Source of the DNA: Acetobacteraceae bacterium
GTDB lineage: Bacteria > Pseudomonadota > Alphaproteobacteria > Acetobacterales > Acetobacteraceae
DNA: 39,736 bases
Reading direction: 5' to 3'
Assembly: GCA_030037175.1 (NCBI GenBank)
Contig: JASHRV010000009.1
Coordinates: 1-39,736, forward strand
The position numbers and the translations under genes were made by a program. Positions 16,740 to 24,431 of the stretch are shown here, piece after piece; position 1 is the first letter of the stretch, and every line of letters begins with the position of its first letter. Under the pieces are notes generated by a model. That model was not told where the DNA came from and made no database searches. It saw only the letters and a program-made list of their open reading frames with translations.

Positions 16740-17998
16740 GGCCATTTGTCGAGCCCGACTGGCCCCAGGCCTATCTCGAATCCGCCGCACGCCTCACTCG
16801 CGTGGCCGCTAAATCGCGGCTCATCCTCTGCGGATGCTGCGCCTGCATCGACAGGCTCGTCACGCTTAACGAGGCAGTGCCGGTGCTGCTCGCCGCTCGC
16901 GCGCCCGGTGCCATCCGTCTCGGGCACGAGTTGCTGCGCCGCGCCGAGGCCGGAATCGGTGGCGAGATTCTCTCTCATTCGGCCGAGGCGCTCACGCTGC
17001 TCGAGCGGCTCGACGGCAGGCGAGGCCTTGGCGGCACGGCCGCCCAGGCGGCATATGCGCTCGCTCAGCTTGGCGCGCCCGTGCTGCTTGCGCTGCAGGA
17101 CAGGACCGCGGAGCAGATCGCCCTGCTTCATCCCGACATCCTGATCGCGACCGAAGACGGGCTCGCGTGCGCGAGTGCGCTGAAGCCGCTTCGGGCGAGC
17201 GGCAAGGCGCCGCACCTCATCGTCGAATATGTTCAAGGCCGCGCTGTGGCCGGAATCGTCCCACCGCGCTCGACCCGCGTCATCGTCCGCTTCGCCGATG
17301 ACGGCATGGATCGCGATCCCCTTTTCATAAGCGGCAGCCGTCATCTCGCCCGCGAAGCCGCGTGCGGCATCCTCGCCGGATTCAACGCGATTCCGCCGCA
17401 CGCGCTCAACGCAACGCTCGCCGAGGCGGCGGACATCGCCGCGCGCTGGCTGAGCGCCGGCCTCGCCCCCATCCATGTCGAGCTCGGTGATTTTCCGAAC
17501 CTCTCCGATCGGCAGGCGGTCTTCGCCGCCCTCACCGGCCGCTTCACCTCGCTCGGGATGAACCACAACGAGCTCCTCTCGCTGTTGCCCGGAAACGCGC
17601 CGGTCCGCGCCAAGGCGAGATATCTGGCCGAAACGCTGGGCGCGGAGCGCGTCAGCATCCATGCCGACGACTGGGCGCTTTCGGTCACACACGGCGATCC
17701 CTGGCGCGAGCAGCAGGCGCTCCTCGCCGGCTGCCTGCTCGCGGCGAGCCGCGCCGCGCACGGGCGGCCCACGGTGCCGGATTCGGTGCCCGCAGGCGCG
17801 CGCTTTTACCTGCCGCATCCCGCCTTCGCCGAGGAAGATGGCTGGTACGCCGTCTCCTGCCCCGCCCCCTTTCTGCCGAGACCGGCCAGCACGATCGGTC
17901 TCGGCGACACGTTCGTTGCCGGAACGATGCTGATGCTCGGCCGCGCGCGCGACGAGCACGGATCCGATCCGCGGCGAGCTTCCGACAACAGCGCCTGA
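16736..17998 (+). CDS. ADP-dependent phosphofructokinase/glucokinase-family sugar kinase
   Basis: A 420-aa ribokinase-fold kinase. The sequence order fits the ADP-PFK/ADP-GK family rather than PfkB: GGTAAQAAYALAQLG (substrate glycine loop), ILAGFNAIP where archaeal enzymes have LSGFQ, IHVELGDFPN where they have H-F-E, SLGMNHNELLSL for the SVGMNE-E motif that binds Mg, and finally TIGLGDTFVAGTM with the catalytic GxGD Asp. It would phosphorylate an imported sugar, possibly with ADP as donor. The family is best known from archaea and animals, so finding it in a bacterial ABC/DeoR operon is notable. It overlaps the permease stop by 4 nt. Donor and substrate are not proven. Confidence 0.75.
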   Translation: MRPFVEPDWPQAYLESAARLTRVAAKSRLILCGCCACIDRLVTLNEAVPVLLAARAPGAIRLGHELLRRAEAGIGGEILSHSAEALTLLERLDGRRGLGGTAAQAAYALAQLGAPVLLALQDRTAEQIALLHPDILIATEDGLACASALKPLRASGKAPHLIVEYVQGRAVAGIVPPRSTRVIVRFADDGMDRDPLFISGSRHLAREAACGILAGFNAIPPHALNATLAEAADIAARWLSAGLAPIHVELGDFPNLSDRQAVFAALTGRFTSLGMNHNELLSLLPGNAPVRAKARYLAETLGAERVSIHADDWALSVTHGDPWREQQALLAGCLLAASRAAHGRPTVPDSVPAGARFYLPHPAFAEEDGWYAVSCPAPFLPRPASTIGLGDTFVAGTMLMLGRARDEHGSDPRRASDNSA

Positions 17999-18016
17999 CA
18001 GGAGATCAAACGAGCG

Positions 18017-19054
18017 ATGAGCAACCCCCGAACCCTCCCCGATCCGGGCAAGATCAGAAGCTTCCAGCGCGTGACCACGCCGGACGGTTTTTTCCTGATC
18101 TGCGCCCTCGATCATCTGTCCGACTTCCAGGCGCTGCTCGATCCCGACCCCGCGAAGGTGGACCACCGCCGGACCGTCGCCGGCAAGATCGAGCTGATCC
18201 GCGCGCTCGCGCCCGAAGTGAGCGCCTTCCTGCTCGATGCCGAGTTCGGCCTCGCCCAGGCCATCGCCTCGCGCGCCCTGCCCGGCAACGTCGGGCTGAT
18301 GGCGAGCATCGAGAACGAGGATTACCAGATTCCGCCCGGGGCCCGGCGCACGAGGCTGCGCGAGGGGTGGAGCGTCTGGCAGGCGAAAATGATCGGGGCC
18401 GATGTCCTGAAGCTGCTCTGGTTTTTCCGCCCCGACAGCGACACCGCCGATCATCAGCGCGACGTGGTGCGTCGCCTCGTCGATCAATGCGCTTCCTTGT
18501 CGCTCCCGCTCGTCGTCGAGCCGATCTGGTATCCGCTGCCGGACGAGGACCGGAGCAGTGCCGCGTGGCGAAGCCGGCGTGTGGATGGAATCATCGAGTC
18601 CGCCGCGGAAGCGGCGGCGCTCGGAACCGACATGCTGAAGGTCGAATTCCCCGGCGAGGTCGGCAGCGAAAACGAGAGGTCGGCAGCGCTCGCTGCGTGC
18701 AAGCGGCTCGATTCCGGAATTCGCGGCCTGCCCTGGGTGATTCTCTCGGCGGGCGTCGGCTACGACGCGTTCCGCGAGCAGGTGCGGATCGCGAGCCTCG
18801 CGGGAGCCTCCGGGTTTCTTGCCGGACGCTCCATCTGGCGCGACGCGGCGGCGACGCATGAGCCGGGGCAGCGGCGCATAGCAACGGCGGAAGCCGCTGC
18901 GCGGCTCAGGGAGCTTGCCGCCATCACCCGCGCCCATGGCCGACCCTACTGCCCTGCCCTCGACAGCGACGCGGCCGCGCACGCGTTTCCGAGCGGCTGG
19001 TATCGGCACTGGAACAGCGAAAGGGCGGGAGAATCCCAGATCGCCGCCGAGTAG
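18017..19054 (+). CDS. LacD/YihT-like class I aldolase (tagatose-1,6-bisphosphate aldolase family)
   Basis: A 345-aa TIM-barrel protein. It has the LacD/YihT landmarks in order: FLICALDHLSDF at strand 1, FLLDAEFGLAQA, ADVLKLLWFFRPDSD with the candidate Schiff-base lysine, VVEPIWYP, DMLKVEFPG, PWVILSAGVGYD and ASGFLAGRSIWRD for phosphate binding. It would cleave a phosphorylated ketose into DHAP and an aldehyde. YihT, the sulfofructose-phosphate aldolase, shares the last two blocks closely, so a sulfosugar substrate is possible but unproven. The start has a good AGGAGA 11 nt upstream. It lies 18 nt after the kinase and ends the operon. Confidence 0.8.
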   Translation: MSNPRTLPDPGKIRSFQRVTTPDGFFLICALDHLSDFQALLDPDPAKVDHRRTVAGKIELIRALAPEVSAFLLDAEFGLAQAIASRALPGNVGLMASIENEDYQIPPGARRTRLREGWSVWQAKMIGADVLKLLWFFRPDSDTADHQRDVVRRLVDQCASLSLPLVVEPIWYPLPDEDRSSAAWRSRRVDGIIESAAEAAALGTDMLKVEFPGEVGSENERSAALAACKRLDSGIRGLPWVILSAGVGYDAFREQVRIASLAGASGFLAGRSIWRDAAATHEPGQRRIATAEAAARLRELAAITRAHGRPYCPALDSDAAAHAFPSGWYRHWNSERAGESQIAAE

Positions 19055-19137
19055 CGCTCCGTTGCCGTGCGCGAAAGGCTGAGCCCACCCGGCCACGCGC
19101 GCCCATTCAGCGGCGCGCGTGCCGGACAATCGGAGCG

Positions 19138-19890
19138 TCAGGTCACTTCCGTCGCGTAGCTGTATTCTTTCGTCTTGTAACGGCTGATGCGCAGCTCGAC
19201 GGGCTTTCCATTCACGTCCTTGGCGATTCGGACCACCTCGAGCAGAGGGTATCCTTCCTCGACCGCGAGATGCCGCGCCTCCTCGCGCGTCGCGCGGACC
19301 GCCCGCAATCGCTCGCTCGCGCGCGCAATGGTGATCAGAAAGCGGTCCTGATAGATAACATACATCTCGTCGGTCATCTCGGTGCCGAGCGTGACCGCGA
19401 GCTCCGGCATCAGCGCAACCGGCACCAGAATGCGCTCGAAAATGGCTGGATCCGCTCCGAACAGTCGAACCCGGGTGATCACGTGCAGCATCGTGCCGGG
19501 CTCCACGCCGAGCAGTCGCGCCTGCTCCCGTGTCGCTTTCCGCTGCGTCTGCGAAAGCGGCTGGCTGGTTGGGGTCAACCGCTTGCCGCCTTCGTCGACC
19601 ATCCGGAAGAATTGGAACAGCGCCCGTTGCGGCGTGTGGCGGGCAACATAGGTGCCGCGCCCCTGATGACGCACGATCAGCTTGTCGGCCTCGAGCGCCA
19701 TCAGCGCCTTGCGGACGGTGCCCTGACTCACATTGAACTCCGCCGCAAGCTGGAATTCGTTCGGAATCATCTCACCCGGCTGCCAGCGTCCCGACCCGAT
19801 CCATTGGGTCATCGTGGCCTTGACCTGCGCGTAAAGCGGCTGGAACGCCGCGCCGGATTTCCGCTCCGTCTCGCTCATGACCGCCCGCAT
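19138..19890 (-). CDS. GntR/HutC-family regulator
   Basis: A 250-aa regulator. The winged helix-turn-helix is complete: PLYAQVKATMTQWI, PGEMIPNEFQLAAEFNVSQGTVRKAL, then RHQGRGTYVA. The C-terminal UTRA domain (from about residue 100) ends with the family's LLEVVRIAKDVNGKPVELRISRY. UTRA domains bind small ligands such as sugar phosphates or amino-acid derivatives. MRAV at 19890 and MSET at 19878 are both possible starts. It lies downstream of the SuyAB-like genes on the same strand, separated by a hairpin terminator, and is convergent with the aldolase. It could regulate either neighbour. Confidence 0.88.
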   Translation of the reverse strand: MRAVMSETERKSGAAFQPLYAQVKATMTQWIGSGRWQPGEMIPNEFQLAAEFNVSQGTVRKALMALEADKLIVRHQGRGTYVARHTPQRALFQFFRMVDEGGKRLTPTSQPLSQTQRKATREQARLLGVEPGTMLHVITRVRLFGADPAIFERILVPVALMPELAVTLGTEMTDEMYVIYQDRFLITIARASERLRAVRATREEARHLAVEEGYPLLEVVRIAKDVNGKPVELRISRYKTKEYSYATEVT

Positions 19891-19979
19891 TCCCCAGCGT
19901 CCTGCCCCCCGGCTCGGACTCCGTGCAGAACATGCAACTTATAGAGGATTGCCGGCAGAAAAGGAAAAAGAGAAAGAAT

Positions 19980-20003
19980 CTTCTTTTTCTGAGGAAAAAG
20001 AAG
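19980..20003 (-). terminator. Hairpin terminator after the SuyB-like gene
   Basis: CTTCTTTTTC-TGAG-GAAAAAGAAG is a perfect 10-bp stem with a 4-nt loop. Read on the minus strand it follows the SuyB-like stop by about 40 nt and is followed by a T-rich run, as expected for an intrinsic terminator. It is also the core of a dispersed repeat unit. Confidence 0.6.
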
Positions 20004-20029
20004 CAAAAAGACTTTAATCCGTTTTCCGG
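19980..20029 (+). repeat. A/T-rich hairpin repeat unit, copy 1
   Basis: The hairpin is followed by caaaaagactttaatccg and ttttccg. The same arrangement occurs twice near 34600-34700, once in each orientation. The composition differs sharply from the surrounding GC-rich DNA. Confidence 0.6.
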
Positions 20030-20041
20030 ACCACCGCCGCG

Positions 20042-21211
20042 TCAGGCGCTGCGATAGAGCTTCGTCATGACGAACTCGCGATGGCCAAGCGCTTCCGCCG
20101 CGGTCAGCCTGCCATTCACGGTCCGCTCGATCATCGCAATCAATCCGTCGCCTGCTTCGCCGATCGTCATCTCGCGGCGGAGTATGCCCGATACGTCGAG
20201 GTCGATATGCTCCGACATCGTACGCACTGTGCGCGGATTCCCCGAGATCTTGATCACCGGCACGATCGGATTGCCGATCACATTGCCCTGCCCTGTCGGG
20301 AAGGTGTGAACCACATAGCCGCCCGCCGCCATCAGGGTCACGCACTCCGCAGCCGCCGAGGACGTATCCATGTAATAAAGTCCGGGCCCCTGCGACGGAG
20401 TCTCGGCAGGCTGCAACACATCGATGAAGCGGCACTCGTGACCGATCTTCTCCAGATTGCCGAGTGCCTTTTCCTCGATCGTCGTGAGCCCGCCAAGGAT
20501 ATTTCCCTTGGTCGGCTGGCTGTCGGAAAGATCATCGGTCTTGTGCGCCTCGATCACTTCCTCCTGATACGCCTTCCACATGGCGTACCATTTTTCCCCG
20601 ATCTCCGGCGAGATTGCGCGCTTGCGCGCGAGGTGCTCGCCTCCCGTGATCTCCGAGGTCTCGCCGAACACGCCATAGATCCCCTGCGGAATCAGCTTAT
20701 CGTACATATTGCCGACCGTCGGGCATGAAGCGAGGCCGGTCGTCGTGTCGCTCTCCCCGCACTTGGTCGAGATCCAGAGATCGGAGACGGCAATCTCCTC
20801 GCGCTTCAGCTCCGAGGCCCATTGCAGGAACTCCTTCGCCTTGCGCGATGCATTGGCAATCGTGTTGAAATCCCCGTTCTGCTCGATCCAGAATCCCTCC
20901 GCCGGCTTGCCGGTCTCGCGGATGCCGTCGACCACACGTCCGGTCCAGGAGGGCTCGATGCCGATCACCACGACCGCGGCGACGTTCGGGTTGGCCCCGG
21001 TCCCGATCAGCGTGCGGAAATGCAGCTCAAGATCCTCGCCGAACTGCAGCCGCCCATAGGCATGCGGAATCGCGAGCGTGCCCTTCACGTTGTTCGCCAC
21101 CGCTTCGCAGGCAGCGTTCGAGAGATCGTCGAGCGGCAGGATCACCACGTGATTGCGCACGCCGACGCGGCCATTCTCGCGCCGCCATCCGGTCAGCTTC
21201 ATCGCCTTCAT
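20042..21211 (-). CDS. UxaA-family lyase large subunit, SuyB-like
   Basis: A 389-aa protein of the altronate/galactarate dehydratase C-terminal family. The match to sulfolactate sulfo-lyase beta (SuyB), as I remember that protein, is close: [57 protein letters not shown] (with metal/cluster-type Cys), [25 protein letters not shown] and [11 protein letters not shown]. SuyAB splits (2R)-sulfolactate into pyruvate and sulfite; other UxaA enzymes dehydrate sugar acids such as altronate. Start ATG 21211 follows GGGGCGGGAT and lies about 10 nt after the small-subunit stop; the track start at 21259 is upstream extension. A sugar-acid substrate is the main alternative. Confidence 0.8.
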   Translation of the reverse strand: MKAMKLTGWRRENGRVGVRNHVVILPLDDLSNAACEAVANNVKGTLAIPHAYGRLQFGEDLELHFRTLIGTGANPNVAAVVVIGIEPSWTGRVVDGIRETGKPAEGFWIEQNGDFNTIANASRKAKEFLQWASELKREEIAVSDLWISTKCGESDTTTGLASCPTVGNMYDKLIPQGIYGVFGETSEITGGEHLARKRAISPEIGEKWYAMWKAYQEEVIEAHKTDDLSDSQPTKGNILGGLTTIEEKALGNLEKIGHECRFIDVLQPAETPSQGPGLYYMDTSSAAAECVTLMAAGGYVVHTFPTGQGNVIGNPIVPVIKISGNPRTVRTMSEHIDLDVSGILRREMTIGEAGDGLIAMIERTVNGRLTAAEALGHREFVMTKLYRSA

Positions 21212-21221
21212 ATCCCGCCCC

Positions 21222-21509
21222 TTACCAGCGCTTCGTCTTGAGGTTGTGCGTATGGACATGGCCGCCCTTGGCGACGGCAGCGACGATCCGGCCGATATCC
21301 TCGCCGTACTTGATCGCGGTGTCGCCCGGCTTCAAATCGCGCAACGCGATCTTGTGGCCGATGGGCACGTCCTCGATCGCCGCGAGCCGAAAGCTCGAAT
21401 CATCGCGCGTGACCACGCACAGCATATCGGTGCCGGCCCTCAGCCCCTCGATCACGACGACACCGACATTATCCTCCGGATCGTGCACCAGGAGTTGGGG
21501 TATGGTCAT
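21222..21509 (-). CDS. SAF-domain small subunit of UxaA-family lyase, SuyA-like
   Basis: A 95-aa SAF-domain protein ([19 protein letters not shown] start; [21 protein letters not shown] is the SAF core; [14 protein letters not shown] is the conserved tail). UxaA-type lyases consist of such a small subunit and a large catalytic one; in SuyAB they are separate polypeptides, as here. ATG 21509 has GAGGAG about 10 nt upstream and begins at the conserved domain; the longer track ORF (to 21572) starts inside the promoter. It is the first gene of the lyase unit. Confidence 0.82.
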   Translation of the reverse strand: MTIPQLLVHDPEDNVGVVVIEGLRAGTDMLCVVTRDDSSFRLAAIEDVPIGHKIALRDLKPGDTAIKYGEDIGRIVAAVAKGGHVHTHNLKTKRW

Positions 21510-21540
21510 AATCAACCGGCTCCTCTCTCGACCACTGATA

Positions 21541-21556
21541 TATCTTATATAAGATA
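21541..21556. promoter_or_regulatory. Perfect 16-bp palindrome, likely operator
   Basis: TATCTTATATAAGATA is its own reverse complement. It covers the -10 element of the lyase promoter on the minus strand and lies 32 nt from the start codon, an ideal place for a dimeric repressor. The GntR/HutC and LysR proteins encoded on either side are candidates. Confidence 0.65.
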
Positions 21557-21572
21557 AGCTTGCCCACGTCAA
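21544..21572 (-). promoter_or_regulatory. Putative promoter of the SuyAB-like operon
   Basis: On the minus strand: TTGACG (complement of 21567-21572), a 17-nt spacer, and TATAAG (complement of 21544-21549). Each box differs from consensus at one base. The -35 box overlaps the stop of the upstream LysR gene. Confidence 0.55.
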
Positions 21573-22477
21573 TTCGCCTCCCCGCCGGGAACCTCCGCAA
21601 TCTCCCGGAGCAGCCGGGCAACGGCGTTCGCCGCCGCCGTTTGCCGGTTCTGCGCCGACTGCGCGAGGACCACCGCAACGGTCGGCGGCCCGCCCGTCAG
21701 CGTCACCGCCGCAAGCCGCCCGGCCCGCATGGCCTCGTGAACGAGCGGGCGCGGCACGAGCGCGTATCCGAGGCCGGCCTCGAGCAAGGCGAGCGTCGCC
21801 ATGTCCGAATCGACCTCGGCGGCGATCGAAAGGCTGACGCTGGCCGTGCGGGCGGCGCCCTCAAGCGCGGCACGAAGCCCATGCCGGCGGGTCTCGACGA
21901 TAAGCGGCAGACCCGCGGCAACGGCGAACGAAACCGGCCCGTTCGCGAGCAGCGGGGCGCCCGTGCGCCCGGCAAGGCAGAGCGCCGCCTCGCAGAGCCC
22001 GATCGCGCGATGCTCCGGCCTCGCCTCTCCGGCATGAAGGCTCGCGAGGTCGAGCTCGCCTCCCGCCAGCGCCTCGGCAAGATCCCCGCTCTGCCCGTCC
22101 CGCAGCACCAGCCTGACCTCCGGAAGCCGCGCCTTCGCCTCGACGACGAGGCGCGGCAGCAGCGGGCGGCAGAGCCAGGCCAGCAGGCCAAGCCTCACCT
22201 CTCCCGCGATCGCCCGTCCGGGATTCGCGATCTCGTCCTTGAGCTCGCGCGCGGCGTCGAGAATCCGGCGCACATGGCGCTTGAGCTCCAGGCCCTGTTC
22301 GGTCGGGTGCACGCCGCGCCCATCGCGGCGGAAGAGCGTGCAGCCAAGCTCGGCCTCGAGCGCGGTGATCTGCGCCGAGAGAGCGGACGGCACGGTGCCG
22401 AGCAGCGCGGCGGCCTTGTTCAGGCTCTCGACCTCGGCGGCAACCAGGAACTGGCGGAGCTGGCGGAACGTGGGCAT
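21569..22477 (-). CDS. LysR-family regulator (first)
   Basis: A 302-aa LTTR. The winged helix-turn-helix is standard (FRQLRQFLVAAEVESLNKAAALL, then PSALSAQITALEAELGCTLFRRDGRGVHPTEQG). The effector domain starts near residue 90 and has LLEAGLGYALVPRPLV near its end. The stop is directly upstream of the lyase promoter. The leader contains a palindrome (22514-22527), probably its own binding site. It may regulate the SuyAB-like genes or belong with the second LysR gene just upstream. Confidence 0.9.
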   Translation of the reverse strand: MPTFRQLRQFLVAAEVESLNKAAALLGTVPSALSAQITALEAELGCTLFRRDGRGVHPTEQGLELKRHVRRILDAARELKDEIANPGRAIAGEVRLGLLAWLCRPLLPRLVVEAKARLPEVRLVLRDGQSGDLAEALAGGELDLASLHAGEARPEHRAIGLCEAALCLAGRTGAPLLANGPVSFAVAAGLPLIVETRRHGLRAALEGAARTASVSLSIAAEVDSDMATLALLEAGLGYALVPRPLVHEAMRAGRLAAVTLTGGPPTVAVVLAQSAQNRQTAAANAVARLLREIAEVPGGEAN

Positions 22478-22513
22478 GCATGAATGAAGGCCGAATCCGC
22501 CCGATATAACAAA

Positions 22514-22527
22514 ATCAGAATGCTGAT
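22514..22527. promoter_or_regulatory. LysR-type binding site candidate ATCAG-AATG-CTGAT
   Basis: An inverted repeat with 5-bp arms in an AT-rich island (aacaaaatcag...ctgataaaat) 37 nt upstream of the first LysR gene. The size and position fit autoregulation by an LTTR. Confidence 0.4.
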
Positions 22528-22649
22528 AAAATAAAGCGCTCCATTCCCTCCTTCGCCTGCATGCGCAACCCTGCGGCGCGAAGACCAGCCGGCGCCGGTG
22601 GCCACCGCAGCCCTGCGGGCGTCATGAGGGAGGAATGAACGCGGTTCTT

Positions 22650-23561
22650 TCAGCCTGCCGTTGCGGCATGACGCACCGCGAGCTCGCGCACCGAGGCGAT
22701 GACCTGCCGCGCGGCGAAGCTCTGCGGGCGATGGGCAAGGCGCGCGATCATCAGCCGCCGCGCGAGCGGCGGCGCGCCGATCGGCTGCGCCGTCACCTGC
22801 CCGGATGCCGCCTCGCGCATCACCGTGAAGGCCGGCAGAACCGTGTGGCCGAGCCCGGCCACGACGAGATTCTTGATCGCCGCGACCGCATCGAGCTCGA
22901 CCGCGACGGTAAGCCCTATCCCGTGCCGCGCGGCCTCTTCTTCCAGGAGTACGCGCAGCCCGCTCTTGGGCGAGGGCAGGATCAGCTCGATCCGCTCGAG
23001 TGCTGCCAGCGGTATGACCGGCTCGGCCGAGACCGCATGCCCGGCGGCGCTGACGAGGCACAGCGGCTCGTCGATCAGGGGCTCCACGGCGAGGCGTCCG
23101 AAATCGGCGCGCTGATGCAGGATCGCGACATCGGCCTCGCGCGTCCTGATCAGCTCCATCGCAACACTGGTCGCGGCCTCGGTGACGCGCAGCGCAATCC
23201 CCGGAAAACGGTGCCGCAGCGTGGCGTAGAGATCGGGCAGCAGCCCGGCGCTGATGCTCGCGGGAAGGGCGAGCGAAACCAGGCCGACCGGCGCCGCCGG
23301 CCGGCGGCTGAGTGCTGCCGGCAGCGCATCGAGATCGGCGAGGATCTTGCCCGCCTCCGCCGCGAAGCGCGCGCCCGCCGCCGTCGGCTGCACCCCGCGC
23401 CCCGTGCGCCTGAGCAGCCTCTGGCCGAGCTCGCCCTCGAGCGCGCGGATCTGCCGGCTGAGCGCGGGCTGGGTCACACCGAGCGAAGCCGCCGCGCGCG
23501 AGACGCTCTCGAGCTCGACCGCCTTGAGGAAATAACGAAGGTCGCGGGTTTCCATCGCCAT
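22650..23561 (-). CDS. LysR-family regulator (second), divergent from SDR-RLP operon
   Basis: A 303-aa LTTR starting METRDLRYFLKAVELESVSRAAASLGVTQPALS after two extra codons (ATG 23561 or 23555). The helix-turn-helix and the linker helix LEGELGQRLLRRTGRGV are complete. The effector domain includes GLVSLALPASISAGLLPDLY and VVAGLGHTVLP. It is divergent from the SDR-RLP-kinase operon with only 52 nt between the starts, which contain ATTCGGCGAAAAT (23564-23576), a partly symmetric site of suitable length. It is the natural activator of that operon, sensing the imported sugar acid or an intermediate. Confidence 0.9.
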   Translation of the reverse strand: MAMETRDLRYFLKAVELESVSRAAASLGVTQPALSRQIRALEGELGQRLLRRTGRGVQPTAAGARFAAEAGKILADLDALPAALSRRPAAPVGLVSLALPASISAGLLPDLYATLRHRFPGIALRVTEAATSVAMELIRTREADVAILHQRADFGRLAVEPLIDEPLCLVSAAGHAVSAEPVIPLAALERIELILPSPKSGLRVLLEEEAARHGIGLTVAVELDAVAAIKNLVVAGLGHTVLPAFTVMREAASGQVTAQPIGAPPLARRLMIARLAHRPQSFAARQVIASVRELAVRHAATAG

Positions 23562-23613
23562 CCATTCGGCGAAAATCGCGGCGCCGTTTCAGCTCTTTCA
23601 GCGAGGACAAAGG

Positions 23614-24408
23614 ATGCCGGGACGGCTTGAAGGTCAAGTGGCACTCGTGTTCGGGGCCGGCTCAGTCGGGCCCGGCTGGGGCAACGGCAAGGCAACATCG
23701 GTGCTCTTCGCGCGCGAGGGCGCGAAAGTCGTCGCGATCGACATCAATCCGGCCGCGGCCGAGGAAACGCGCGCCATCATCGCGGGCGAAGGCGGCACGT
23801 GCGATGCCGCCACCGCCGACGTCACCTCCTCGGAAGCGGTGCGCGCCGTCGTCGACGCGGCGCTGCGCCGCCACGGCCGCATCGACATCCTGCACAACAA
23901 TGTCGGCATCACCGAAATGGGCGGCCCGGTCGAGCTTTCCGAGGAAGCCTGGCACCGCGTCCTCGATATCAACGCAACCGGAATGTTCCTCACCTGCAAG
24001 CACGTGCTGCCGGTGATGGAACGGCAAGGAAAAGGCGCGATCGTCAACATCTCCTCGCTCGCCGCGATCCGCTACACGGGCTACCCGTACATCGCCTATT
24101 ACGCGGCGAAGGGCGCGGTGAACCAGTTCACGGTCGGGCTCGCGCTGCAATACGCGGCCAAGGGCATCCGCGTGAACGCGATCATGCCCGGCTACATGAA
24201 CACCCCGCTCATCCACCAGCAGATCGCGGGCCAATATGCCTCCGGCGAGGAGATGGTGCGCGCGCGCGATTCCCTCTCGCCCACCGGCAAGATGGGCACC
24301 GGCTGGGACATCGCCCATGCCGCGCTCTTCCTCGCTTCCGACGAGGCCGCCTACATCACCGGCGTCTGCCTGCCGGTCGATGGCGGCGTGCATTGCCGCG
24401 TCGGTTGA
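23614..24408 (+). CDS. SDR-family dehydrogenase
   Basis: A 264-aa classical short-chain dehydrogenase. It has ALVFGAGSVGPGWGNGKA as the TGxxxGxG region with a six-residue insertion, VAIDIN (Asp at the end of strand 2 suggests NAD), HNNVG for NNAG, the active-site Ser in NISSLAAIRY, and YYAAKGAV supplying YxxxK. The SVGPGWGNG insertion is characteristic of a subgroup. It would oxidise a hydroxyl of an acid or sugar. It begins the SDR-RLP-kinase-TRAP operon, so it probably makes the oxo-acid that the kinase phosphorylates. GAGGA lies 8 nt before the ATG. Confidence 0.88.
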   Translation: MPGRLEGQVALVFGAGSVGPGWGNGKATSVLFAREGAKVVAIDINPAAAEETRAIIAGEGGTCDAATADVTSSEAVRAVVDAALRRHGRIDILHNNVGITEMGGPVELSEEAWHRVLDINATGMFLTCKHVLPVMERQGKGAIVNISSLAAIRYTGYPYIAYYAAKGAVNQFTVGLALQYAAKGIRVNAIMPGYMNTPLIHQQIAGQYASGEEMVRARDSLSPTGKMGTGWDIAHAALFLASDEAAYITGVCLPVDGGVHCRVG

Positions 24409-24431
24409 TCGTGCCCGCGCAGCAACCGCCC

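Noticed and set aside
16616-19129. 837-aa ORF on the minus strand
   Set aside because: Shadow of the permease, kinase and aldolase genes; Arg/Gly/Asp-rich with no domain pattern, as expected for antisense of GC3-rich genes.
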